Source of the DNA: Pseudomonas bohemica | GTDB lineage: Bacteria > Pseudomonadota > Gammaproteobacteria > Pseudomonadales > Pseudomonadaceae | Direction: 5' to 3' | Length of the DNA stretch: 64,000 nucleotides | NCBI RefSeq assembly: GCF_002934685.1 | Contig: NZ_NKHL01000106.1 | Span: 1-64,000, forward strand | Part shown: positions 33,357 through 44,076 of the stretch, one piece after another | Layout: the number at the start of each line of letters is the position of its first letter | How positions within the stretch are numbered: the stretch's first letter is position 1 | Program-made: the position numbers and the translations under genes | Notes under the pieces: model-generated | The model's database searches: none | What the model saw: the letters and a program-made list of their open reading frames with translations, nothing else | What the model was told of the DNA's origin: nothing

Positions 33357-35689
33357 GCATGCACAAACAAGCCGACAAGACCCCAGTTCCGCGCTACAAG
33401 CCCTACAAAGGCCCAGCCGGCGGATGGGGCGCCCTTATCAGCGTGACCCAAGCCTGGCTGACCAGCGACAACGCGCTGAAAAACTTGCGCATGATGCTCA
33501 AGACCAACCAGAACGGCGGTTTCGACTGTCCGGGCTGCGCCTGGGGCGATTCGCCCGAAAGCGGCATGGTCAAGTTCTGCGAGAACGGCGCCAAGGCGGT
33601 CAATTGGGAGGCCACCAAGCGCCGCGTCGATCCGTCCTTCTTCGCCCGCTACAGCGTCAGTTCGCTGCTGGAGCAGAGTGACTATTGGCTCGAATATCAG
33701 GGCCGTTTGACCGAACCGATGGTCTACGACGCCGAATCCGATCGCTATAAGCCCATTGCCTGGGACGATGCCTTCGCCCTGATCGCCAGGCACCTGAAAA
33801 ACCTGCCAAGTCCGAACATGGCCGAGTTCTACACCTCAGGCCGCGCCAGCAACGAAGCGGCGTATCTGTATCAATTGTTCGTGCGCGCCTACGGCACCAA
33901 CAACTTCCCGGATTGCTCGAACATGTGCCACGAAGCCAGTGGCGTCGCGTTGTCGCAAAGTGTGGGCGTCGGCAAAGGCACCGTGACGTTCGACGACTTC
34001 GAACACGCCGACGCGATCTTCGTGCTCGGCCAGAATCCCGGCACCAACCACCCGCGCATGCTCGAACCGCTGCGTGAAGCCGTGCAGCGCGGCGCCCAGG
34101 TGGTGTGCGTCAACCCGCTGAAAGAACGCGGCCTGGAACGTTTCCAGCACCCGCAGCACCCGATCGAGATGCTCAGCAACGGTTCCGAGCCGACCAACAC
34201 GGCTTACTTCCGTCCTGCACTGGGCGGCGACATGGCGTTGCTGCGCGGCATGGCCAAGTTCCTGCTGCAATGGGAACGTGATGCGCAGGCCAAGGGCGAG
34301 CCTGCGGTGTTCGACCACGCATTCCTCAACGAGCACACCGACGGCGTGCTGGATTACCTGGCAGTGGTCGATGACACCACGTGGGAGTTCATCGTCGAAC
34401 AATCCGGTCTGCCACTGATCGACATCGAGCGCGCTGCGCGGATGTATGCCAAAGGCAAAAACGTGATTATGTGCTGGGCGATGGGCATCACCCAGCATCG
34501 CCATTCGGTGCCGACCATCCAGGAAGTCGCCAACCTGATGCTGCTGCGCGGCAACATCGGCAAGCCGGGCGCCGGTCTGTGTCCGGTGCGTGGCCACAGT
34601 AACGTGCAGGGCGACCGCACCATGGGCATCAATGAGCGTCCACCGGCGTTCTTCCTTGATGCGCTGGAAAAACGCTTCCAGTTCAAGGTGCCTCGCGAGA
34701 ACGGCCACAATGTGGTCGAAGCCATTCACGCGATGCTCGAAGGCCGCTCGAAAGTCTTCATCGGCCTGGGCGGCAACTTCGCCCAAGCGACGCCGGACAG
34801 CCCGCGCACCTTCGAAGCGCTGCGTAACTGCGACCTGACCGTGCAGATCAGCACCAAGCTCAACCGCAGTCACCTGACCCACGGCAAGGAAGCGCTGATC
34901 CTGCCGTGCTTCGGCCGCACCGACATCGATATTCAGGCCGAAGGCCCGCAAGCGGTAACCGTGGAAGACTCGTTCAGCATGGTTCACGCCTCCAACGGCC
35001 AGCTCAAACCGCTGTCGCGGCACATGCGTTCGGAACCTGCGATTCTGGCGGGCATCGCCAACGCAACCGTCGGCAAGCAGCCTGTGGACTGGCTGTGGCT
35101 GGTAGAAGATTACAGCCGCATTCGTGATCTGATCGCCGATACCATTCCGGCCTTCAGGGATTTCAACGAGAAGATCAAGAATCCGGGTGGCTTCTATCTG
35201 GGCAGCACCGCAGGTTCGCGCAAGTGGAATACCTCCAGCGCGCGAGCTAACTTCAAGCCCAACCAGCTGCCGCAGGATCTGGTTCATGAGAGCATCCGCG
35301 GCACAGGCATCGTGCCGGACCTGATCATGCAATCAATGCGCTCGCACGATCAGTACAACACCACGATTTACGGTCTGGACGATCGGTATCGCGGCGTGAA
35401 GGGCCAGCGCGACGTGATGTTCCTCAATGAAGCCGACATCGTGCGCCTGGGCTTCGTGCCGGGTCAGAAGGCCGACATCGTGTCGATCTGGGGCGATGAC
35501 ATCGTGCGTCGGGTCAAGGGCTTCACCCTTCTGCCGTTCGATATCCCGGCTGGCCAGGCCGCGGCTTATTACCCCGAGGTCAACCCGCTGGTACCTCTGG
35601 AAAGCGTCGGCGACGGCAGCCATACGCCGACTTCCAAGTTCGTCGCGATCAAGCTGGAGCGGCATAGCGAAGTGGCGCGGATTATTTGA
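33353..35689 (+). CDS. FdhF/YdeP-family molybdopterin oxidoreductase
   Basis: This 778-residue cytoplasmic bis-MGD enzyme has an N-terminal iron-sulphur motif in DCPGCAWGD and FCENGAKAVNWE (about 58-85). CSNMCHEASG (about 183-192) puts a cysteine where E. coli formate dehydrogenase H has selenocysteine. Cofactor-binding segments include GQNPGTNHPRM and LRGNIGKPGAGLCPVRGHSN. A GTG start at 33353 fits the GGAG eight bases upstream and overlaps the fdhD stop; the ATG at 33359 is an alternative. Relatives are described as formate dehydrogenase-like proteins, and E. coli YdeP is linked to acid resistance; formate as substrate is likely but unproven. Confidence 0.9.
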   Translation: MSMHKQADKTPVPRYKPYKGPAGGWGALISVTQAWLTSDNALKNLRMMLKTNQNGGFDCPGCAWGDSPESGMVKFCENGAKAVNWEATKRRVDPSFFARYSVSSLLEQSDYWLEYQGRLTEPMVYDAESDRYKPIAWDDAFALIARHLKNLPSPNMAEFYTSGRASNEAAYLYQLFVRAYGTNNFPDCSNMCHEASGVALSQSVGVGKGTVTFDDFEHADAIFVLGQNPGTNHPRMLEPLREAVQRGAQVVCVNPLKERGLERFQHPQHPIEMLSNGSEPTNTAYFRPALGGDMALLRGMAKFLLQWERDAQAKGEPAVFDHAFLNEHTDGVLDYLAVVDDTTWEFIVEQSGLPLIDIERAARMYAKGKNVIMCWAMGITQHRHSVPTIQEVANLMLLRGNIGKPGAGLCPVRGHSNVQGDRTMGINERPPAFFLDALEKRFQFKVPRENGHNVVEAIHAMLEGRSKVFIGLGGNFAQATPDSPRTFEALRNCDLTVQISTKLNRSHLTHGKEALILPCFGRTDIDIQAEGPQAVTVEDSFSMVHASNGQLKPLSRHMRSEPAILAGIANATVGKQPVDWLWLVEDYSRIRDLIADTIPAFRDFNEKIKNPGGFYLGSTAGSRKWNTSSARANFKPNQLPQDLVHESIRGTGIVPDLIMQSMRSHDQYNTTIYGLDDRYRGVKGQRDVMFLNEADIVRLGFVPGQKADIVSIWGDDIVRRVKGFTLLPFDIPAGQAAAYYPEVNPLVPLESVGDGSHTPTSKFVAIKLERHSEVARII

Positions 35690-35701
35690 TTTATCTTCGG
35701 C

Positions 35702-35782
35702 GGTGGGACTTGCGGGCGCTTACCCAAGATAGCGGTGCGTCATTTCTGACATACCGCTATCGTGGGCAAGCGCGCTCTACAA
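35702..35782. repeat. REP doublet, GCAAGCGCGC type
   Basis: A degenerate left half (GCGGTGGGACTTGCGGGCGC) faces GCTATCGTGGGCAAGCGCGC on the right, just behind the molybdoenzyme gene. Same general type as the elements at 47691, 54816 and 62273. Confidence 0.65.
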
Positions 35783-35812
35783 TCCGAATCCAGTACGAAT
35801 CGAAATCCCACC

Positions 35813-35907
35813 CACAAAAAAAGGCCCGAATCGTATGATTCAGGCCTGTGTGAAGTAATCTAGGACTCGCCTATCCGGTTTAAGTTCCCGATCAAAAACA
35901 ACAACTT
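35813..35907 (-). ncRNA. Candidate small RNA with intrinsic terminator
   Basis: On the minus strand a stem (AGGCCTGAATC with GATTCGGGCC, four-base loop) ends in seven Ts at about 35813-35845, but no minus-strand protein gene precedes it. About 70 bases upstream a TATACA box (plus-strand 35915-35920) could serve as a -10 element, giving a transcript of about 95 bases. There is no open frame of note. The -35 region is not convincing, which would fit a sigma-S type promoter. This is inferred from signals only. Confidence 0.35.
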
Positions 35908-36005
35908 AGAGTTTTGTATACAAGTCGTGTCATTCGTCGGATTTCGATTGTGACATTTTCTTCATGATCGCAGGATCGCGGCGTCATCCCTACGAGCATC
36001 CATAC

Positions 36006-36476
36006 ATGAAGTATTCCTCGATTCTGTTGTTGTCTCTCTCCCTGGCCACCGGTTTTGCCTCAGCAGGCGATAACGTGACAGCTGGTGTGGGCGGCGCATT
36101 GGGTGGGGTACTGGGTTCGGTTGTTGGCCAGCAAATCGGAGGCAGCACCGGATCTGCCATCGGCGCAGGCCTGGGCGGCGCGGCCGGTGGCGCAGTTGGC
36201 GCCAACCGCCATAACCGTACCGAGGCTGCTATTGGCGGGGGGTTGGGCGCAGCGGGAGGTAACGTGATCGGTCGCAGCGTTGGCGGCAGCACCGGCAGCC
36301 TGATCGGTGCAGCAGCGGGCGGCGGTGCCGGCGGTGCGCTGGGTAACTACATGGGCGAGGAGAGCCGTCGTGACGATAACCGTCGCGGCTATCGTGGCGA
36401 CCGTCGCGACTACCACCACGGCCGCGGCAACCGTCATTACGATCATGGCCGTCCTCGCGGCTGGCGCCATCGCTGA
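36006..36476 (+). CDS. Exported glycine-zipper protein
   Basis: This 156-residue protein has a signal peptide (MKYSSILLLSLSLATGFASA). A long glycine/alanine region (about 22-115) holds repeated GxxxG patterns such as GGALGGVLGSVVGQQIGG and a second copy with IGRSVGGSTGSLIGAAAGGG. The tail (about 118-156) is rich in Arg, His, Asp, Tyr and Gly. Glycine-zipper proteins insert in or associate with membranes. The polar tail could bind metal or polyanions. The start at 36006 is chosen for the signal sequence. It is alone between the candidate RNA and a converging thioesterase gene. Confidence 0.8.
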   Translation: MKYSSILLLSLSLATGFASAGDNVTAGVGGALGGVLGSVVGQQIGGSTGSAIGAGLGGAAGGAVGANRHNRTEAAIGGGLGAAGGNVIGRSVGGSTGSLIGAAAGGGAGGALGNYMGEESRRDDNRRGYRGDRRDYHHGRGNRHYDHGRPRGWRHR

Positions 36477-36537
36477 TCGTCAGCGCACCAGCATCACGTC
36501 CACATACCGGCCGCCCACAACGCGGCCGGTTGTCGTT

Positions 36538-36966
36538 TCAGACTACCAATCGCTCCATCGCCTGGCGTAGTGATGCGGGAATCGGCACCGGCCGGTTGGA
36601 CGCCCGATCAACGAATACATGCACGAAACGCCCCGCCGCACATGCCTCCGTTTCCCCCGCCTTGAACACCCCCAGCTCATACTGCACCGAGCTATTGCCC
36701 AGCTTGCCGACCCGCAACCCGATCTCGATCAGATCTGGATAAGCAATCGACGCGAAATAGTCGCAGGACGAACTGACCACAAACCCCACCACCTCGCCAT
36801 CATGAATATCCAGCCCGCCCTGCTCGATCAGATAGCTGTTCACGGCACTGTCGAAGAAGCTGTAGTAGGTGACGTTATTCACATGGCCGTAGATATCGTT
36901 ATCGTGCCACCGCGTGGTGATGGGCTGGAAGTGGCGGTAATCGTGGCGTTGCGGGGTTTCGCTCAT
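36538..36966 (-). CDS. Acyl-CoA thioesterase, 4HBT hotdog family
   Basis: This 142-residue protein has the family motif TTRWHDNDIYGHVNNVTYYS (about 17-36), with the catalytic aspartate, FFDSAVNSYL and a typical hotdog strand pattern to about 125. It resembles 4-hydroxybenzoyl-CoA/YbgC-type thioesterases. It converges on the glycine-zipper gene. Its physiological substrate is unknown. Confidence 0.88.
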   Translation of the reverse strand: MSETPQRHDYRHFQPITTRWHDNDIYGHVNNVTYYSFFDSAVNSYLIEQGGLDIHDGEVVGFVVSSSCDYFASIAYPDLIEIGLRVGKLGNSSVQYELGVFKAGETEACAAGRFVHVFVDRASNRPVPIPASLRQAMERLVV

Positions 36967-37028
36967 TGTTCGTCCTCGTTGGAGATGTTCGTGCGCCGAA
37001 TACGCTTCTGGCGCACATGCACGAAGTC

Positions 37029-37119
37029 TGTGGGAGTGAGCTTGCTCAGGAAAGCGCCAACACGCTCAACACGTTTTCAGTGTCTGAAAGTCAGCCTTTG
37101 TGAGCAAGCTCACTCCCAC
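37029..37119. repeat. REP doublet, GTGGGAGTGAGCTTGCTC type
   Basis: TGTGGGAGTGAGCTTGCTCA and GTGAGCAAGCTCACTCCCAC flank a 50-base centre. It lies between the recQ-type gene's 3' end and the thioesterase start. Confidence 0.88.
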
Positions 37120-37137
37120 GGTTCGGTACCCGGGACA

Positions 37138-39069
<1,932 letters not shown>

Positions 39070-39311
39070 ATGCAGCCACTCCATGGACCGTCGCGAAGGT
39101 GCAGACCTTAGCGCGGTGGGTTCGGGCGAAGTACACCAAAACCGTTACAGAAATGCCAAGCAGGATACATCCCTGATACCGTATCGCTAGGCAGTACTGG
39201 CAAAAGAACATGGCGACGTTTAACCTCGTCGCAACATTTACTCACGTTTCAGATCGCCCGCTAGCGCCAGCCCAGAACTGCCGTGCACCCGCGATACGCC
39301 AAGGAGAGGCA

Positions 39312-40121
39312 ATGCAGTCCACCCAGCCACCCGAGGACGACGGGCTGATCGTCATGCAACGTCTGACGCCGGAACAATTCGACGTCGTACTCGGTTCGCA
39401 CCCGACAAAAAGAAAACTCCCACCGACCCGAAGTGCCTGGCCGCTCAGCAGTGTGGGCATCTGTCTGGCCCTGCTGGCAGCGATCATCTATCTGGTCGTT
39501 CAGATGTTTCATACACAGAAACCCGCACCGGTTTCTGTCGCTTCTCTGCCAGCGCTAGAGGTCAGCGACGAGCCAGCCGCGGTGACGCCGACACCCGAGA
39601 TCCGCAACACAGAACAGGTCATCTATGTCGCCCCCAAGCTTGAAGCCACTCAGCCTGTGGCTTCACGGCAGCTGGATGACTGTTTGAAAGAAGGCAACGT
39701 GATCGACCGTGACGTCGTCAATTGCCGTTTCGGCCAGGCCCAACCGACCGACTACAACGCTCCGCAGCCACAAGGCATGGTTTCCGAGCGCTACATGGCG
39801 CAATACAAATCCGCTGCGGCCAAACCCAAGGTCGAAACAGGCCGCCATTATGAGGTCGCCGGCGTGCTCATTCGGGAAGTCGACGGCCGCAACGGGTACG
39901 AAGCTCGCTATCGCATTTACAACAATCACGTCGAAAACAGCAGCGTGTGTATGAACTTCAAGGCCGACAGCGTCGAATACCGGGAATGCCGACGCGCAGC
40001 TGCTCCTTATTTCAAGGACATGTGCAGCGACTGGACCAAACGCCTGGCTAAAGACAAGGATGAACAGAGCAAGTTGGCACAGGAGCAGTATTGCGAGGCG
40101 GCGCGGACATATTTGCCGTAG
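39312..40121 (+). CDS. Single-pass membrane protein of unknown function
   Basis: This 269-residue protein has a cytoplasmic N-terminal segment (about 1-45), one membrane helix (about 48-70) and a periplasmic domain with a proline/valine-rich linker. The conserved-looking C-terminal part includes CLKEGNVIDRDVVNCRFGQ and cysteines at CMNF, CRRAA, CSDW and CEAART. The even number of periplasmic cysteines suggests disulphides. An excellent AAGGAGAGG precedes the ATG; a longer frame from 39210 is not credible. I do not recognise the family. It is followed by a lipoprotein gene, so an envelope role is plausible. Confidence 0.7.
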   Translation: MQSTQPPEDDGLIVMQRLTPEQFDVVLGSHPTKRKLPPTRSAWPLSSVGICLALLAAIIYLVVQMFHTQKPAPVSVASLPALEVSDEPAAVTPTPEIRNTEQVIYVAPKLEATQPVASRQLDDCLKEGNVIDRDVVNCRFGQAQPTDYNAPQPQGMVSERYMAQYKSAAAKPKVETGRHYEVAGVLIREVDGRNGYEARYRIYNNHVENSSVCMNFKADSVEYRECRRAAAPYFKDMCSDWTKRLAKDKDEQSKLAQEQYCEAARTYLP

Positions 40122-40274
40122 ATCGCATCAGCCAGGAGAGCGAAGGCGACAACATTCAGGGTTCAGACTCAACGCCCACAACTCTTTATTTCAACGCTCT
40201 GACAATCCTTGATTTTCGTGGTCATACCTTCCGCCAAGCAGAGGCCTTCACGCCGATCACTTCAGGAAACCGTC

Positions 40275-40991
40275 ATGACCCCGACCCGCTACCTCCCGCT
40301 ATTGCTCACCGCCCTGATCGCCACACTCGCCGGTTGCGGAGACAAGAATCCTGAAAAGCCGAGCGGTGCCTCCGCCGACTCCCGTGGCCTGAGTAAATCC
40401 ATGACAGTCGACGTCAGCGGCGCCCTGAACCTGCATTACGAAGCCAAAGGCGATGCCGTCGGTGTTGGCTTTCTCCCCGGAAAACTGCCGGGTGCGAACT
40501 GGCTGACCCTCAGCGCAGACCAGGAAGCCGAAGGCGACCGCAATGAAGTCAGCATCGGTCCGATTCTCGGCTTTTCGTTCGATAACCCCGATCAGCAGAA
40601 ACAAGCCATCATGTTTCAGGGCGGCCGCGTCGAGGTCGCCCACGACGAGAACAGCGCTTCCTACGACACGGGTTCCTACTACCAATATTTCGACGCCGAC
40701 AAAAGCGGCGCCAACAGCAACGTCAAACTCGACTTCAGCAAAATCGAGAAACTGGAATCCACCAACAAACTGCTAGACCGATACCGGCTCATCGGCACCT
40801 TCCAGTTCAACGCCGCCCTCTCCCCCGAACAACCTTCCGACGACTGCACCAAAGAAGCCGCCAAATACGCCGCCGAACACGGCGAACGCCACCCCGGCTT
40901 CGACGCAAAACTGTGCGGCGCCAAGAGCGTTGTCGCAAAGGGTAGCTTCGACATCACCCAGGATTTCCCGGCGATGAACAAGGCGGGGTGA
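40275..40991 (+). CDS. Predicted lipoprotein of unknown function
   Basis: This 238-residue protein has a lipoprotein signal peptide ending in the lipobox LAGC (cysteine at about 21), followed by a polar Ser/Pro linker. The remaining domain contains VDVSGALNLHYEAKGDAVGV and FQFNAALSPEQPSDDC. Asp at +2 is absent (Gly-Asp follows the cysteine), so outer-membrane sorting is likely. AGGA stands about eight bases before the ATG. The family is not recognised. It may be co-transcribed with the membrane protein upstream. Confidence 0.75.
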   Translation: MTPTRYLPLLLTALIATLAGCGDKNPEKPSGASADSRGLSKSMTVDVSGALNLHYEAKGDAVGVGFLPGKLPGANWLTLSADQEAEGDRNEVSIGPILGFSFDNPDQQKQAIMFQGGRVEVAHDENSASYDTGSYYQYFDADKSGANSNVKLDFSKIEKLESTNKLLDRYRLIGTFQFNAALSPEQPSDDCTKEAAKYAAEHGERHPGFDAKLCGAKSVVAKGSFDITQDFPAMNKAG

Positions 40992-41233
40992 GGCCCGTAG
41001 CCGAAAACAGAACCAGACTTCACGGTGAAAATAATCGGAAGGCTTGATGTCGTAGCCCTTAGCGGCCACGGCGGAACGATAATATCTTCCGCCGAACGAT
41101 TCACAAGTGACTTGGGATGAAGCTTTAACGGCCAATATCCAACAAGTTGTCGATAGCCAGGGGGTTATATTCAAAGTCATGCTCAAAGTTGAGCATCAAG
41201 GCTAGCAGCTTTCCTGTTTTTGAATGTCGCGAC

Positions 41234-41257
41234 CCGCAAACCGCACCGCAAACCGCA
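41234..41257. repeat. Tandem duplication of a 12-mer
   Basis: CCGCAAACCGCA occurs twice in perfect tandem (41234-41245 and 41246-41257), in non-coding DNA behind the lipoprotein gene. It may be a slippage product or a paired binding site. Confidence 0.6.
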
Positions 41258-41295
41258 TTGAATATATGAGACATGTGTAATCTAAAATATAGAAC

Positions 41296-41327
41296 ATAAA
41301 AAAACCGCCCCAGAGGGCGGCTTTTTG
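41296..41327. terminator. Bidirectional intrinsic terminator (pckA end)
   Basis: CCGCCC-CAGA-GGGCGG stem flanked by seven As and five Ts, 17 bases behind the pckA stop at 41344 on the minus strand. It can also stop plus-strand transcripts from the lipoprotein gene. Confidence 0.9.
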
Positions 41328-41343
41328 TTCAGCAAACCCGATC

Positions 41344-42885
41344 TTACAACTTCGGACCCGCTGCCTTGATCGCGTCGCTCACTTCGAACTTCTTGAAGTT
41401 TTCGATGAACAGACCGGCCAGTGCTTTGGCTGCTTCGTCATACGCTGCTTTGTCAGCCCAAGTGTTGCGTGGGTTGAGCAGTGCGGTGTCGACGCCTGGG
41501 ACTGACTTCGGCACGTCCAGGTTGATGGTGTCGAGGTGCTCGGTTTCTGTACCGACCAGCGCGCCGCTCTGGATGGCTGCGATGACGCCACGGGTGGTCG
41601 GGATGTTGAAGCGTTTGCCAACGCCGTAGCCGCCACCGGTCCAGCCTGTGTTGACCAGGTAGACCTTGGAGCCGAAGCCGCGAATGCGCTTGATCAGCAG
41701 CTCAGCGTATTCGCCAGCGGGACGTGGGAAGAACGGGGCGCCGAAGCAGGTGGAGAAGGTCGACTTGATGCCGCTGCCTGAACCCATTTCAGTGGAGCCA
41801 ACCAGCGCGGTGTAACCCGACAGGAAGTGGTAGGCCGCTTGTTCTTCGCTGAGGATCGAGACTGGCGGCAGAACGCCGGTCAGGTCGCAGGTCAGGAAGA
41901 TCACAGCGTTCGGTTCGCCACCGAAGTTTTTCTCGGAGCGCTTTTCAACGTGCTCCAGCGGGTAAGCCGCGCGGCTGTTCTGGGTCAGGCTGCTGTCGGC
42001 GTAGTCAGCGTGGCTGGCCGAATCCAGAACGACGTTTTCCAGCACGGCGCCATGCTTGATGGCTTTCCAGATGACGGGCTCGTTCTTCTCGGACAGGTCG
42101 ATGCACTTGGCATAGCAACCGCCCTCGATGTTGAATACCACGCCTTCGCCCCAGCCGTGTTCGTCGTCGCCGATCAGGTAACGGCTTTCGTCCGCAGACA
42201 GGGTGGTCTTGCCGGTGCCGGACAGACCGAAGAACAGGGTCACATCGCCCTCTTCACCGATGTTGGCAGCGCAGTGCATCGGCAGTACGTCAGCCGCTGG
42301 CAGCAGAAAGTTCTGCACCGAGAACATGGCTTTCTTCATCTCGCCGGCGTAGCGCATGCCAGCAATCAGCACCTTCTTCTGTGCGAAGTTGATGATGACG
42401 CAGCCATCGGAGTTGGTGCCGTCGCGCTCAGGCTCGCACACGAAGTTGGCAACGTTCAGCACCTGCCACTCGTCGCGGCCAGCCGGGTTGTACTGGGCGG
42501 GGTTGATGAACAGGCAACGACCGAACAGATTCTGCCAGGCAGTCTGGGTGGTCATTTTGACGGCCAGGTAGTGATCTTCAGCAGAACCTACGTGAACATG
42601 GGAAACGAAGTGTTCCTGAGCGTTGTTGAACGCTTCGACACGTGCCCACAGGGCGTCGAATTTGTCAGCCGGGAATTTGCGGTTGATCGGGCCCCAGGCG
42701 ATTGCAGCCGTGGTGCTCGCCTCATCAACGATGAAACGGTCGGCTGGCGAACGACCAGTACGGTGTCCGGTTTCGACGACAAGCGCGCCGGTATCGGACA
42801 GCACGCCTTCTTCGCGTTTGAGGGCTTCTTTAACCAGTTCGTCGACACTGAGATCGGTGTAAACGGCGTTGTTGGCTTGCGTCAT
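41344..42885 (-). CDS. pckA: Phosphoenolpyruvate carboxykinase (ATP)
   Basis: This 513-residue enzyme converts oxaloacetate and ATP to phosphoenolpyruvate, the first step of gluconeogenesis on organic acids. Visible are [13 protein letters not shown] (about 43-55), the P-loop [13 protein letters not shown] (about 222-234), the metal-binding [20 protein letters not shown], and [12 protein letters not shown] with [12 protein letters not shown]. The start at 42885 has GGGGA six bases upstream; a longer frame from 42945 has no support. It is transcribed alone with its own terminator; hslO lies upstream on the same strand. Confidence 0.97.
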   Translation of the reverse strand: MTQANNAVYTDLSVDELVKEALKREEGVLSDTGALVVETGHRTGRSPADRFIVDEASTTAAIAWGPINRKFPADKFDALWARVEAFNNAQEHFVSHVHVGSAEDHYLAVKMTTQTAWQNLFGRCLFINPAQYNPAGRDEWQVLNVANFVCEPERDGTNSDGCVIINFAQKKVLIAGMRYAGEMKKAMFSVQNFLLPAADVLPMHCAANIGEEGDVTLFFGLSGTGKTTLSADESRYLIGDDEHGWGEGVVFNIEGGCYAKCIDLSEKNEPVIWKAIKHGAVLENVVLDSASHADYADSSLTQNSRAAYPLEHVEKRSEKNFGGEPNAVIFLTCDLTGVLPPVSILSEEQAAYHFLSGYTALVGSTEMGSGSGIKSTFSTCFGAPFFPRPAGEYAELLIKRIRGFGSKVYLVNTGWTGGGYGVGKRFNIPTTRGVIAAIQSGALVGTETEHLDTINLDVPKSVPGVDTALLNPRNTWADKAAYDEAAKALAGLFIENFKKFEVSDAIKAAGPKL

Positions 42886-43077
42886 GAGATTCCCCGTCGG
42901 CCCGCTGGCCGAGTGCTCCAAACGTTTTGTAGTAGAAAAACCCAAACTACTACAGCTGAAAAGTGGGCCGGATTATGCCAGAAAAGCCCAAAAAAGGTAG
43001 GGGCCAGCTGTCAGAACTACATAATGAAGAGCCAAGCCGGCCGGGCGGAAGCCATTCAGCCCGGCGCGCGCACTACA

Positions 43078-43980
43078 TCAATGACGGGTGTCCGAAGGGG
43101 TATCGATCCCGCCGCCGGCAAACAGCTGCGCTACATCGGCTGCGTCGAAAAGGTAGCGCTGATTGCAGAACTGGCAATCGATCTCGACGATGCCGTTGTG
43201 CTCGATCACCAACTGCTGTGCATCTTCCAGGCCCAAGCTGATCAGGGCGTTGGCAGAACGCTCGCGCGAGCAGCTGCAACGGAACACCAGAGGCTGGATG
43301 TCGAACATGCGCACGGGGTCTTCGTGGAAGAGGCGGTGCAGCACGGTCTCGTTGTTGAGGCTCAGCAGTTCTTCGGCGGTCAGGGTATCGACCAGGGTGT
43401 TGACGTGCTGCCAGCTGGCTTCGCGTTCTTCGGCGTCAGTCAGGCGTGCCGCAGGCAGCTGCTGGAGCAGCAGGCCACGAGCGCGTTTGCCGTCAGCCTT
43501 GATCCAGAAGCGTGTAGGCAATTGCTCGGACATCACGAAATACTCCGACAGGCACGCCGAGAGGTCGACGCCGTCCAGTCCGACAATGCCCTGGTAACGC
43601 TTGCCCTGACGCGGGTCGATGGTCATGGTCAGGTCGCCATCGGGCATCAACTCCTGTAGCGTGGCGGCCGGATTGATGAGGCTTTCATCGTAACGCGCTA
43701 TGCCGCGGATCTCTCGCTCGCTCGAGCATTCGACCATCAGCAACGAGACCGGGCCAAGGGAGCGCGCCTGCAGAATCAGCAGGCCGTCGAACTTCAGCGT
43801 GCCCACCAACAAAGCCGCAGCGGCGAGCATTTCGCCGAGCAATTGCGCCACTGGCTCAGGGTATGGATGCTTGGCCAGCACCTCGGCGTAGCTGCGTTCA
43901 AGTGCTACAAGCTCGCCGCGGACGTCGCTCTCGTCAAAGATGAAACGTTGGGTGTAATCGATATCCGGAAATTCATGCAT
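43078..43980 (-). CDS. hslO: Redox-regulated chaperone Hsp33
   Basis: This 300-residue holdase chaperone is activated by oxidation of its zinc-binding cysteines. The C-terminal zinc switch reads [14 protein letters not shown] and, about 30 residues later, [11 protein letters not shown], that is CxC plus CxxC. The N-terminal part has [19 protein letters not shown]. The start at 43980 matches the family; the frame can be extended to 44016 without support. The ribosome-binding site is weak. The nearby heat-shock gene hslR is separated by the PAP2 gene on the opposite strand. Confidence 0.95.
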   Translation of the reverse strand: MHEFPDIDYTQRFIFDESDVRGELVALERSYAEVLAKHPYPEPVAQLLGEMLAAAALLVGTLKFDGLLILQARSLGPVSLLMVECSSEREIRGIARYDESLINPAATLQELMPDGDLTMTIDPRQGKRYQGIVGLDGVDLSACLSEYFVMSEQLPTRFWIKADGKRARGLLLQQLPAARLTDAEEREASWQHVNTLVDTLTAEELLSLNNETVLHRLFHEDPVRMFDIQPLVFRCSCSRERSANALISLGLEDAQQLVIEHNGIVEIDCQFCNQRYLFDAADVAQLFAGGGIDTPSDTRH

Positions 43981-44076
43981 AGGAAAGTATCTGAGGTAAT
44001 GACAAAGTGATGACAAGCGCTTATAAAGCGCGGTTTAGCACCGACGGGTGCACTGCCATGCCGATGGGGGCATCTT

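Larger units (their letters stand above)
40992..41343. other. Intergenic with short tandem repeat and possible remnant
   Basis: No gene is supportable. On the minus strand near 41190-41120 a 23-codon frame reads MLNFEHDFEYNPLAIDNLLD before a stop, which looks like a leftover of some coding sequence. The composition is AT-richer than the flanks, with a TATTA-rich stretch near 41270-41300 that may include upstream elements of unknown use. Confidence 0.35.

Noticed and set aside
41827..43659. A 610-codon plus-strand frame opposite pckA and hslO
   Set aside because: It spans two genes on the other strand and shows no domain; both minus-strand genes are unequivocal.
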